Program-made: the position numbers and the translations under genes | Shown here: positions 37,295 to 45,881 of the stretch, piece after piece | Position numbering within the stretch: the first letter of the stretch is position 1 | Layout of the letters: each line of letters begins with the position of its first letter | Origin: Candidatus Aminicenantes bacterium UBA1061 | Lineage (GTDB): Bacteria > Acidobacteriota > Aminicenantia > Aminicenantales > Saccharicenantaceae | Direction: 5' to 3' | Length of the DNA stretch: 64,000 nucleotides | NCBI GenBank assembly: GCA_002316315.1 | Contig: DCDG01000023.1 | Span: 162,948 to 226,947 of the forward strand | Notes under the pieces: generated by a model | What the model was told of the DNA's origin: nothing | What the model saw: the letters and a program-made list of their open reading frames with translations, nothing else | Database searches by the model: none

Positions 37295-38509
37295 TCAGGC
37301 AAAAAAATCGCCAGGCACTGTCTTCAGCCTGTTGATATCAACCAGCCTGTTCCGCACATTAAACTTAAAGGCGCAATTAACCGAGCACTCATCACAGCCG
37401 CCACAGGGATTGTCAGGCAGATTTAACTCGGTTACGACTTCATGTGCTGCCTGGAGATTACGATAACCATATGCATACATATAGGCTCTCATCATATCGG
37501 GAATCGGCAGCGATTTCGGACATTGAGGCAGGCATCGTTGGCAGCCCTGGCAGTAAAGACCGGACAGATTGGCCGTTTGGCCCAGTTTAAGATCCTGAAG
37601 CTCCTGTTCGGTTAACTTTAAGTCTTTTACTACTTCCAGATTGCTTTTCAGCTGATCAAAAGTCGTCATACCGGGAACGGCGGTGGTGATGTTAGGATTA
37701 TTCATGGCCCATTTCAAAGCGGCTTTGGTATTTATCGGCTGAGTTCTCTGTTTATCCCAGAAACCTCCGGCCAGTGTTTTCATGGCAATTATACCCAGTC
37801 CAGCCGAGGTAGCCTCTTCAATGGCGGCGTTCAGTTCCTTGATATAGTCCTTTCTAAAATTATACCCGACTAAAACCACATCGTAGATTTTGGCTTCGAT
37901 GGCAGCCCGAATAACTTCAGGTTCATTGGCATGGGTGGTAACACCGATAAAGCGCGCCTTGCCGGATTTTTTAGCCGCCTCTATCATCGCCATATTTTCA
38001 GGGGCCAGAGCTATATCACGTTTTGTAAGGTTATGAAGATAAAGAATATCCAGATAATCAAGCCCCAGCCGTTTGAGGCTTAAATCAAGCTTCTCATTGA
38101 AGCCATCCCCCGGAGGAACCTTGGTGGCAACAACAAAACTGTCCCGCGGCCGCCCCTTAACCACCTGACCGATAACCTCTTCACTGCGGCCACGCAGATA
38201 ATTATGGGCCGTGTCCAGGTGAACCAGGCCAGCATCAAGGGCTGCCCTGACCAGCTCATAACTATCAGTATTCATTACTCCCATGCAAACCACCGGCAAA
38301 ACGATGCCAGTCTTGCCGAGGGCTCGATAAATAAAACCTTCCTGCCGGCCACCTGGCGGCTCGGGCAGTTTGTTTTTATCAGCCGGTTTATCTGTTTTTT
38401 TCTGCTTCTTTAACTCGTCTGCCAGAAGAGCGGCGGCTGCACCTGTCGTAGCCAAACCGGTCAGTCCAGCTTTAAGAAATTCACGGCGATTCAAAGGAGA
38501 TTTACCCAT
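37295..38509 (-). CDS. Tat-exported aldo/keto reductase with C-terminal Fe-S motifs
   Basis: 404 residues. A twin-arginine signal NRREFLKAGLTG (Arg8-Arg9) is followed by an Ala-rich segment. The AKR barrel shows DTAHNYLRGRSEEVIG, VATKVPPG, LDYLDILYLHN and GVTTHANEPEVIRAA. The C-terminal 90 residues have CQGCQRCLPQCP and CGGCDECSVNC, suggesting one or two Fe-S clusters. Similar Tat-leader AKR-ferredoxin proteins are known from anaerobes; the natural substrate is unknown. Two hairpins lie just downstream. Confidence 0.87.
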   Translation of the reverse strand: MGKSPLNRREFLKAGLTGLATTGAAAALLADELKKQKKTDKPADKNKLPEPPGGRQEGFIYRALGKTGIVLPVVCMGVMNTDSYELVRAALDAGLVHLDTAHNYLRGRSEEVIGQVVKGRPRDSFVVATKVPPGDGFNEKLDLSLKRLGLDYLDILYLHNLTKRDIALAPENMAMIEAAKKSGKARFIGVTTHANEPEVIRAAIEAKIYDVVLVGYNFRKDYIKELNAAIEEATSAGLGIIAMKTLAGGFWDKQRTQPINTKAALKWAMNNPNITTAVPGMTTFDQLKSNLEVVKDLKLTEQELQDLKLGQTANLSGLYCQGCQRCLPQCPKSLPIPDMMRAYMYAYGYRNLQAAHEVVTELNLPDNPCGGCDECSVNCAFKFNVRNRLVDINRLKTVPGDFFA

Positions 38510-38733
38510 GTTGTCCTCCTATTTCTCTCCAGATTACCCGAATTGCCCCTCGGGGTCAACATAAGACCAGAAAAAATGGTGGCATGACAGATAATATAGA
38601 ACTGCTACATTAAGGCCCAATAAAATAACCGGCCTATTTATTTTTCCCCGTTACCTCCAGGAAACCCGGTCCGAATGCAAACAAGTTTTTTGGCTTTTTC
38701 TGTACCGGTTCATCTAGCTCGCCCCTTAGGCAG

Positions 38734-40182
38734 CTATCTTGTTGATTCTTCAACAGATCGGCTGGCCCGACCCCATTCTTCACAATCGCCTGCAGCAGGC
38801 CGGCGGCCACGAGCTAAAGAAGCAAAAATTCCCAGGAAATTAAGCACAGCAAAAACGTTAAAAGTCAGACGAAAACTTCTCATAAATAAATCGAATTTAT
38901 CAGGAGTGATCTTTACATTCCCCATAATAACTGACATGATCATCATGGTCAAACCAAGGCTGAACATCTGGCCGACCATCCGCATGGTAGCCAGGGTGGC
39001 TGAAGCCAGTCCATAATCCTTCGGACCGACAGAGCCCATAACAGCATTCGTATTGGGTGAAGAGAACAAACCAAAGCCAATCCCGAGCAAAACCAATACC
39101 AGGACAATCCACAGAAGCCCCGTTTCTGGCCTGACAAAAGACAGAGCGATAAGGGCCACGGCTGTTAACCCCATTCCGCTCGAAGCCAGCAGTCTCGGGT
39201 CAATTCGATCAGAAGCCCGGCCAGAAAGAGGCGAAACCAAAGCCTGAAAGACTGGCTGTGAAATAAGTATCAGACCGGCCGCCCGCGGCGAAAAGTTATG
39301 GATATATTGAAGATAAAGACTTAATAAATAGCCGACAGCAAAGGTTGAGCTGTAATTGATGAGAGCCGCCAGGTTGGAAAAAGCAAAGACCCGATTTTCC
39401 CTGAACAGCCTGGTCTCAAAGACAGGATGGGCGGTTCTATTTTCTATTAGAAAAAAGAGAGCTAAAAGGATCAGTCCAGCTGCGGCCAGAAAAAAACCAT
39501 AGTGGGCCGGTAGCCTGGAGAAGCCCAGCATAAAGCAAACCAGCCCAGAGCCATAAATTATGGTCCCTTTAATATCAAATTTATCGAGCTGCCTGGCCGA
39601 CTGGCTCGGGGAAGACGGACCATCCTTATCGTAAGCTTTGAGCACAGAGAAAAGAGCCAGCAGGCCGAGGCCAAAAGTCACATAGAAAATGCTCCGCCAG
39701 CCATATTGCTCCACCAGAAATCCGCCGATAACCGGGCCCAGTGACAGGCCGGTATAAGTAGCCGCCGTATTGATACCCAGAACCTGTCCGCGTGATTCGG
39801 GCGGGAAAGAAGCGGTCAGAAGAGCGATACTGGCCGAAAAAATCATAGCTCCGCCCAGTCCTTGAATTAGCCGGAAAACAATTAGCGACAAACCTGAAAA
39901 AGCCAGAGCGCTGGCCAGGCTGCCGGCCGAAAAGATACCGATGCCGGTGATAAAAACCCGCTGTCTTCCTATCATATCGGCCAGCTTGCCCATCGGGACG
40001 AGAAAGACAGCTGTCATCAAAAGAAAGGCTGTAACCGTCCAGCCAAGAGTGATAGTACTCAGCTTAAAAGTTTGAGCTATAACGGGCAGAGCTAAATTAA
40101 TAGCTGAACCCATAAAAGGAGTCAGAAAGGAAGCCAGAGTTGAAGCCAGGAGAATGAATTTTCTTTCCCTGGTAAGCTGCAT
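38734..40182 (-). CDS. MFS drug-resistance-type transporter (DHA2/EmrB-like)
   Basis: 482 residues with about 14 hydrophobic segments. MGSAINLALPVIAQTF, GKLADMIGRQRVFITG (the inter-helix 2-3 loop motif), and LGINTAATYTGLSLGPVIGGFLVEQYGWRSIFYV (antiporter motif C region) are typical of H+-coupled multidrug exporters. The last 15 residues (EEWGRASRSVEESTR) are encoded by repeat copy 5, so the original C-terminus was replaced or extended by repeat insertion. The core transporter is intact. Confidence 0.88.
   Translation of the reverse strand: MQLTRERKFILLASTLASFLTPFMGSAINLALPVIAQTFKLSTITLGWTVTAFLLMTAVFLVPMGKLADMIGRQRVFITGIGIFSAGSLASALAFSGLSLIVFRLIQGLGGAMIFSASIALLTASFPPESRGQVLGINTAATYTGLSLGPVIGGFLVEQYGWRSIFYVTFGLGLLALFSVLKAYDKDGPSSPSQSARQLDKFDIKGTIIYGSGLVCFMLGFSRLPAHYGFFLAAAGLILLALFFLIENRTAHPVFETRLFRENRVFAFSNLAALINYSSTFAVGYLLSLYLQYIHNFSPRAAGLILISQPVFQALVSPLSGRASDRIDPRLLASSGMGLTAVALIALSFVRPETGLLWIVLVLVLLGIGFGLFSSPNTNAVMGSVGPKDYGLASATLATMRMVGQMFSLGLTMMIMSVIMGNVKITPDKFDLFMRSFRLTFNVFAVLNFLGIFASLARGRRPAAGDCEEWGRASRSVEESTR
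38740..38777 (+). repeat. REP-like repeat copy 5, inside the 3' end of the MFS gene
   Basis: Ends with CGGCTGGCCCGACCCCATT (invariant 16-mer 38762-38777) after a TGTTGAT-type arm. Unlike copies 1 and 4 it lies inside the reading frame, which runs through it and stops at TAG 38734-38736. Confidence 0.85.
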
Positions 40183-40392
40183 ATCTTTGACCTCTCGATA
40201 TCCTTTTAACCCTATCTCAAAAATGGTTTCCCGGCTGTTATCAAGGTAACAATTTTATTTAAATTAGATAATTTTATCTATCCCGGCCTATCAGATTAAT
40301 AATTCACATTTCAAAAGTTAATCTGCCTGGCCAGACCGGCAGTATTTTTTACGGCTGGCCAAAAAAAACAGGCATTTTGTCTGGACATATCA
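40183..40392. other. Divergent intergenic region before the thiamine-binding protein gene
   Basis: AT-rich, with no gene seen. It contains the upstream region of the MFS gene; repeat copy 6 and the promoter of the next operon follow and are listed separately. Confidence 0.35.
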
Positions 40393-40430
40393 TATTGATA
40401 ACAAAGAAAATGCGCTGGCCCGACCCCATT
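40393..40430 (+). repeat. REP-like repeat copy 6
   Basis: Reads TATTGATAACAAAGAAAAT, then GCGCTGGCCCGACCCCATT. It ends one base before the -35 box of the promoter at 40432, the only copy placed at a promoter rather than a gene end. Confidence 0.85.
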
Positions 40431-40431
40431 T

Positions 40432-40459
40432 TTGATTTTTCTCCCTTCTGGGATATAAT
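40432..40459 (+). promoter_or_regulatory. Promoter of the thiamine-binding protein-nrdJ operon
   Basis: TTGATT (40432-40437), 16 bases, then a perfect TATAAT (40454-40459). The predicted leader is about 30 bases, ending in a good GGAGG site. Confidence 0.6.
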
Positions 40460-40495
40460 GAAAAGTAATCGCGACTTAATAACCTGGAGGAAAAA

Positions 40496-40789
40496 ATGAT
40501 TATAGCTGAATTGTCGATTTTTCCGACATCAGAAGGCTCCTCCGTCGGCCACTACGTCAGAGAGGTCATCAAGGTTATAGACGATTCCGGACTTCATTAT
40601 GAAACCGGCGCCATGTCAACCACAGTTGAGGCGCCTGATCTTGAATCCATACTGAATTTAGTTACTACTTGCGACAAAGTACTGGTCGAGATGGGGGCCA
40701 GACGCATTCACCTTGATCTTCACCTCGATCACCGGCTTGACAGGGAAGCGACCATTGATTCCAAGCTTAAAACCCTTGGGAAAAAGTAA
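40496..40789 (+). CDS. MTH1187/UPF0045 family thiamine-binding protein
   Basis: 97 residues, the usual length. IIAELSIFPTSEGSSVGHYV, YETGAMSTTVEA and GARRIHLDLHLDHRLDR are the conserved segments of this small ferredoxin-like fold family, some members of which bind thiamine. The gene lies 37 bases before nrdJ on the same strand and shares its promoter. The functional link to ribonucleotide reduction is not known. Confidence 0.88.
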   Translation: MIIAELSIFPTSEGSSVGHYVREVIKVIDDSGLHYETGAMSTTVEAPDLESILNLVTTCDKVLVEMGARRIHLDLHLDHRLDREATIDSKLKTLGKK

Positions 40790-40826
40790 ATCCACCTGAA
40801 TTGAATCTGAGCTTTAGGAGGCTAAG

Positions 40827-42923
40827 ATGGTGTTGGTTAAAGATGAAGGTTTTTCACCCAATGCTATGAAAATCCTTCGGACCCGTTACTTTATGAAAAA
40901 TGAAAAAGGTGAGTTTATAGATAAAAAGCCTTCTGACCTTTTCCGCCGGGTAGCGGACTATATCGCTTCGGCTGAAAAAACCAAGGAGGAACAGAAAAAA
41001 TGGGCTGACAGGTTTTTTGAAGCCATGATGGCCAGAGATTTTATGCCCAATAGCCCGACTCTAACCGGGGCCGGACGCAACATGTGCCTGAGCGCCTGCT
41101 TCGTTTTGCCCATTGAAGATTCAATGGAATCTATCTTTGATGCCGTTAAAAATGCCGCTCTGGTCCATAAAGAAGGTGGCGGTACCGGCTTCGATTTCAG
41201 CCTTCTCCGACCAAAGGGCAGCTTTGTCCGCAAAACTCAAGGAGTGGCCTCGGGGCCCATTTCTTTTCTTAAAGTGATTGACGCTGCCACCGAAGCTGTC
41301 AAGCAAGGTGGAACCAGGCGTGGAGCCAATATCGGCCTCCTGCGGGTTGACCATCCTGATATTGAAGAATTCGTCACCATGAAGCGCGACGGCAAGACCC
41401 TTAATAATTTCAACATCTCGGTGGCTATCACCGATGAGTTCATGAAGGCCCTAAAACATGATGGAGAATACTGGCTTTATAATCCTTATCTTAAAAAGAA
41501 AACAGCTAAAAGAAAGGCTCGTGATATTTTTAAATTAATTGTGGAATCAGCCTGGGCGGTTGGTGACCCGGGTTTAATTTTTATTGACCGCATCAATCAG
41601 CTTAACCCGACCAGGGAGCTGGGCCCGATCAGTGCCACCAATCCTTGTGGCGAGCAGCCTCTTCATCCTTATGAATCATGCAATCTGGGTTCAATCAATG
41701 TTTCCAACTTTTACTCACCCGACCATCCTGATGAAATTGACTGGGAAAAGTTGGCCACTTCCATTGAGATGGCCGTGCGTTTTCTGGACAATGTGATTGA
41801 TGTCAACAAATATCCATTACCTCAAATTGCCGAGATGACCAAGGCTAACCGCCGGATTGGTCTGGGTATTATGGGCTGGGCTGATCTTCTCCTCAAAAAG
41901 AAAATACGCTATGACTCGCCAGAAGCTCTGGCCCTGGCTGAAAAGCTCTTATCTTTTATGAGGCAGACAGCCGATCGGGAAAGCGAGAAACTAGGCGAAC
42001 TCAAGGGCAACTTTCCCAATATTGATCTTTCCATTTTTAAAGGCAAGAAACGCCGCCATGCGACTGTTTTGACCATTGCTCCGACCGGCACGATTTCCCG
42101 CATTGCCGGTTGTTCAAGCTCTATTGAGCCAATTTTTGCTTTTGAATTTGTCAGTAAAATTCTCGATGGTGAGATTAAGGATGTCCATCCTCTTTATGAA
42201 GAATGGAAAAAAGAGCACCCGGAGGAACCGCTGCCCGATTATTTTGTCACTGCCCATGACATCCCTTATGAAGGCCATATCCGGATGCAGGCTGCCTTTC
42301 AAAAATATGTTGATAATTCGGTTTCCAAGACCATCAATCTGCCCAATCAGGCAACTTTTGAAGACATCGAAAAAGCTTACCTTCTGGCTTATGACCTTGG
42401 CACCAAGGGTATTACCATTTATCGCGATGGCAGCAAAGCCGAGCAGGTGCTCTATGCGGGAGTCACAGCCAGGCAAAAACTTATTCCGAGGGAAAGGCCA
42501 GTCAGTCTGCCTTCCATTACCGATAAAATTAAAACCGGACTGGGGAATCTTTATGTGACCATTACCTTCCTGGGTAATAAGCCATTTGAAGTTTTTACTT
42601 CAATTGGCAAGAGTGGTTATTCAACCATGGCCGATGCTGAGGCCATCGGCCGCTTGATCTCTCTGGCTCTGCGCAGCGGCGTTGATCCAAAGGAAGTTAT
42701 TTTGCAGCTAAAAGGCATCGGAGGGAGCGAGCCGGTTTTTACCGAAGGCAGTCTGGTGCAGTCCATTCCCGATGCGGTGGCCAAAGTGCTCGAACGCCAC
42801 CTGGGAGAAGTCAAAGAAAACCGGCGCGATTTCCTCAAAGATACCTGCCCGATGTGCGGAGCGACTTTACCTGATGAAAAATGCCCGGTCTGCCCGAATT
42901 GCGGCTGGACCAGGTGTTCCTAA
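40827..42923 (+). CDS. nrdJ: Adenosylcobalamin-dependent (class II) ribonucleotide reductase
   Basis: 698 residues. MPNSPTLTGAGRNMCLSACFVLP, KEGGGTGFDFSLLRP, NPCGEQPLHPYESCNLGSINV (active-site Cys and Glu) and APTGTISRIAGCSSSIEP are class II landmarks. There is no ATP-cone at the N-terminus, so overall-activity regulation of that type is absent. The C-terminal 27 residues hold CPMCG, CPVCPNCG and a final Cys, a zinc-ribbon or redox tail. It makes deoxynucleotides with or without oxygen using B12. No cobalamin riboswitch is seen upstream. Confidence 0.94.
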   Translation: MVLVKDEGFSPNAMKILRTRYFMKNEKGEFIDKKPSDLFRRVADYIASAEKTKEEQKKWADRFFEAMMARDFMPNSPTLTGAGRNMCLSACFVLPIEDSMESIFDAVKNAALVHKEGGGTGFDFSLLRPKGSFVRKTQGVASGPISFLKVIDAATEAVKQGGTRRGANIGLLRVDHPDIEEFVTMKRDGKTLNNFNISVAITDEFMKALKHDGEYWLYNPYLKKKTAKRKARDIFKLIVESAWAVGDPGLIFIDRINQLNPTRELGPISATNPCGEQPLHPYESCNLGSINVSNFYSPDHPDEIDWEKLATSIEMAVRFLDNVIDVNKYPLPQIAEMTKANRRIGLGIMGWADLLLKKKIRYDSPEALALAEKLLSFMRQTADRESEKLGELKGNFPNIDLSIFKGKKRRHATVLTIAPTGTISRIAGCSSSIEPIFAFEFVSKILDGEIKDVHPLYEEWKKEHPEEPLPDYFVTAHDIPYEGHIRMQAAFQKYVDNSVSKTINLPNQATFEDIEKAYLLAYDLGTKGITIYRDGSKAEQVLYAGVTARQKLIPRERPVSLPSITDKIKTGLGNLYVTITFLGNKPFEVFTSIGKSGYSTMADAEAIGRLISLALRSGVDPKEVILQLKGIGGSEPVFTEGSLVQSIPDAVAKVLERHLGEVKENRRDFLKDTCPMCGATLPDEKCPVCPNCGWTRCS

Positions 42924-43118
42924 AATAAGTCCTGGCAGCTAAAGAAGAGCGCGACCTAATTTTACCATCCGACCACAAGCGATAAACTGCCGTAATAAAG
43001 ATGCTCGCTTTAAGAAGTGATAACAATCGAGAGTCTCCTGTATGGAATATGTCCATATCTGATAGGAAAGGCAGTTTAATCCTTGGCCATCTCGAGCAAC
43101 CTGAGTGAGAGGCCCGTC

Positions 43119-43718
43119 TTATTTTGTAGCTATTCTTATCCAGCGGATTTGTTGTAGATTCTCTCTCTCGATTTGAATTACATCAGCCTCTTCACCAGTT
43201 AGAACTTTCTCCATTTGTATATGGAGTGTTTGAGGCTCAAGAATAGAGCTGGCGGGCTGGTTACGGTCCAGGTTTGAACCTACAATCCAACTAATGAGGC
43301 CTCCGGCCACGGCAGAAGCCGTAGCCCGCCCCCATTCTCCCAGTTCCTCAAATTTTCCAGTGGCACCACGCCAGATTAAATAGATAGGACTGCCAATTAC
43401 GGCTCCGCCGACAGGTATTAGCCAGAGATTGCTTAGCATTGTTTCAACCATTGGAGGCCGGCGTTGAGTAATCTGGATTTCGACCGGACGATAGCCCTCA
43501 GCCTCAAAACGCACTGTGTGAACGCTTTCTTTGTCCAGTTTCAGATTGATCGGCGTTTTTCCCACTAGCTTTCCATCAACCAGAACATTTACACCAGTCG
43601 GCTGGCTGGTAGCCGGAATATTTTGAAATATATCTTGATTGATACTCCGGCAGCTCCAACTAACGACCAGAGCCGCGGTTAGAGTCACCGCGAGCAGGAA
43701 TGAAAGTTGTCGTCTCAT
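43119..43718 (-). CDS. PEGA-domain lipoprotein
   Basis: 199 residues from the ATG at 43718, preferred because GAGGGGG precedes it (an upstream codon at 43745 would add MSHQRGGLK). A lipoprotein signal ends at VVSWSC. Residues about 40-100 form a PEGA domain (TGVNVLVDGKLVGKTPINLKL, then HTVRFEAEGYRPVEIQI), a surface beta-fold. A Gly/Ala-rich hydrophobic segment follows in the middle (VGGAVIGSPIYLIW and AVAGGLISWIVGS). Function unknown; cell-envelope location inferred. Confidence 0.82.
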   Translation of the reverse strand: MRRQLSFLLAVTLTAALVVSWSCRSINQDIFQNIPATSQPTGVNVLVDGKLVGKTPINLKLDKESVHTVRFEAEGYRPVEIQITQRRPPMVETMLSNLWLIPVGGAVIGSPIYLIWRGATGKFEELGEWGRATASAVAGGLISWIVGSNLDRNQPASSILEPQTLHIQMEKVLTGEEADVIQIERENLQQIRWIRIATK

Positions 43719-43818
43719 TTTTAGACCCCCTCTTTGGTGGCTCACATATATTCACCTTTTTTTATTTTTTTATTTTACACCTTTTTGGCTGAACATCTCA
43801 ATTTTTTGGCAAGGGCTC

Positions 43819-45684
43819 TTACCAGACGACACCGTAGTCTTCGCCATAATTGCTGGAACCACCCCAGAAGGTTCCATGCTGCCAGTCAAAATAGATGGCG
43901 TTAATCGGACCGGAAGTGTATTTTTTAACTGCAATCCTGTAGCCCATGGCAGTCAGCTTTTCTCTAACTTCAACCGGGATTTTTTCGTTGAGATCAAGTT
44001 TACCTGGAAAACACTGATGCAGGTCAAAAGAATCCCGCATCTGATAACTGGTGATATTCGGTGCCTCACAGGCCTGCTGCACGGTCATCCCGAATTCAAC
44101 TATATTGAGGAAAAGCTGCAGCAGATTCTGGTCCTGGGTGTCGCCGCCCTGAACAGCAAAGGACAGGTAAGGTCGGCCATTCTTCATGGCCAGACCAGGC
44201 GTCAGCGTGGCTCGAGGCCTCTTACCGGGAACGATTACATTAAATGGATTCTCCGCCTCATTCAGAACAAAGCTCTGTGCCCGCTGGCTCAAGCCGATGC
44301 CTGTTTTCCCTGCCACGACCGCTGGCACCCAGGCTCCGCTCGGTGTCAGCGATACCACCCAGCCGGCTTCATCGGCGGCCTGAATAGAGGTCGTCCCCTG
44401 CCTCATGCTGATTTCCAGCCTGGCTTCATCTTCCGGCCTGGCCTGGCAATCCCTATTTGACCAGCTGGCCAGGTAATGTTTAAACGGATTTTCCTTGCCC
44501 TCAAAAGGATAGGGATCACCAGGTTTAATGTCCGGGTCATTGGCTTTATGGTTAATGAGTTTTATTCTTTCCCGAGCATAGTCTTTGGAAAGAAGACCTT
44601 TGATCGGTTCCTCAGGTGGGAAATATGGGTCTCCATAATAAAAATCACGGTCAGCAAAAGCCAGATTCATCACCTGATAAAGCGTATGAATATAATCAAC
44701 ACTGTTATAACCCATGGCTTTCAGATCAAAGTTTTCGAGCATATTAAGCATCTGCAGCATGACCGGTCCCTGGACCCAGGTATTGAGTTTATAAATCTCA
44801 ATTCCCTTATAGGTGGTCATGACCGGTTCCTCCACGTAGACTTTCCACCCGGCCAGATCTTCCATGGTAATCAGGCCACCTTCTTCCTGGCAGCCGCGAA
44901 CAAATTCCCGGGCAATATCACCTTTATAAAACCGATCATAAGCAGCGTAGATGGCTTCTTTTCTGCTTTTGCCAGCCTGCAGTGCCTGGGATTCGGCATC
45001 AACCAGTTTCTTCAGGGTTTGAGCCAGTTCTGGCTGGCGGAAAACTTCTCCCGGATAAGGTGCTTCCCTTTTTTCACCGGGATGAGTTAGAAATATCTGT
45101 CTTGAATAGGTCCACTTTTTCAGCTTTTCTTTGTTTTTCTCGATAGAGTCGGCCGTTTCTCTTTCTATCGGATAACCTTCAGCCATTTGAATGGCTGGCT
45201 CAAGAACATCTTTCAGCTTTAGCGTGCCAAACTCGGCCAGCATAACCAGCAGAGCTCCGGGCGTACCGGGAGTAATGGCAGCCAGAGGCCCCTCAGCCGG
45301 GGGATATTTGTAGCCTTTTTGTTTATAAAATTCAGGAGTAGCACCGGTTGGAGCTACTCCCAGGCCATTAATGGCTATAACTTTTCCGCTTCTGGGGTTA
45401 TAAATCAGGCCCTGGGTTTCACCTCCCCAGCTCAGGACATCATGCATGGTGCAGACAGCACCCAGCATGGCACAGGCCGCGTCAACCGCATTGCCGCCTT
45501 TCATAAAAATCATGGCCCCGGCTGTCGCCGCCAGCGGTTTTCCCGTTATGGCCATCCAGTGTTTCCCGTGGAGAACCGGTTTTTCGGTTCTGCTTTGAGC
45601 TTCGCTCATCAAAAAAACTCCTGTTAAAATCAAAGCCAAAATAAGAATGCTGGCTGTTATTAAGGTCTTCTTCCGAGAAGTCAT
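43819..45684 (-). CDS. ggt: Gamma-glutamyltranspeptidase family protein
   Basis: 621 residues with a signal or anchor segment (about 9-27). KGGNAVDAACAMLGAV and EGPLAAITPGTPGALL are conserved in the large subunit. The autoprocessing site is MRQGTTSIQAADEAG, with Thr431 as likely nucleophile, giving subunits of about 430 and 190 residues. It would hydrolyse or transfer gamma-glutamyl groups, or act on cephalosporin-like amides, in the periplasm. The motif has Ser where classical enzymes have His after TT, so the exact substrate is open. Confidence 0.85.
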   Translation of the reverse strand: MTSRKKTLITASILILALILTGVFLMSEAQSRTEKPVLHGKHWMAITGKPLAATAGAMIFMKGGNAVDAACAMLGAVCTMHDVLSWGGETQGLIYNPRSGKVIAINGLGVAPTGATPEFYKQKGYKYPPAEGPLAAITPGTPGALLVMLAEFGTLKLKDVLEPAIQMAEGYPIERETADSIEKNKEKLKKWTYSRQIFLTHPGEKREAPYPGEVFRQPELAQTLKKLVDAESQALQAGKSRKEAIYAAYDRFYKGDIAREFVRGCQEEGGLITMEDLAGWKVYVEEPVMTTYKGIEIYKLNTWVQGPVMLQMLNMLENFDLKAMGYNSVDYIHTLYQVMNLAFADRDFYYGDPYFPPEEPIKGLLSKDYARERIKLINHKANDPDIKPGDPYPFEGKENPFKHYLASWSNRDCQARPEDEARLEISMRQGTTSIQAADEAGWVVSLTPSGAWVPAVVAGKTGIGLSQRAQSFVLNEAENPFNVIVPGKRPRATLTPGLAMKNGRPYLSFAVQGGDTQDQNLLQLFLNIVEFGMTVQQACEAPNITSYQMRDSFDLHQCFPGKLDLNEKIPVEVREKLTAMGYRIAVKKYTSGPINAIYFDWQHGTFWGGSSNYGEDYGVVW

Positions 45685-45881
45685 AAGTTCCCTCCTTCTA
45701 TAACTTCAAGTATCTTTCCTCTTATCATCACAGCTTTTCATTTTATCAAATTGGTTACGCTTTTTTTATTTATTGATATTAAATTTTATTTTCTTGGTCA
45801 GGACTCGATAAGAAAAAAGGTGATTGAGCCGGGCTTTTTAATATATAATCAGGCTGTAAACAATAGACTGGAGAGGTAATC

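Noticed and set aside
38675..39016. + strand frame over the MFS gene 3' end
   Set aside because: Antisense shadow of the transporter; no start signals.
40183..40495. Cobalamin riboswitch upstream of the nrdJ operon
   Set aside because: No B12-box or matching helices were found and the leader after the promoter is only about 30 bases.
43261..43300. tRNA-like GGTTTGAACC segment
   Set aside because: It lies inside the PEGA lipoprotein gene and no acceptor or anticodon stems can be built around it.
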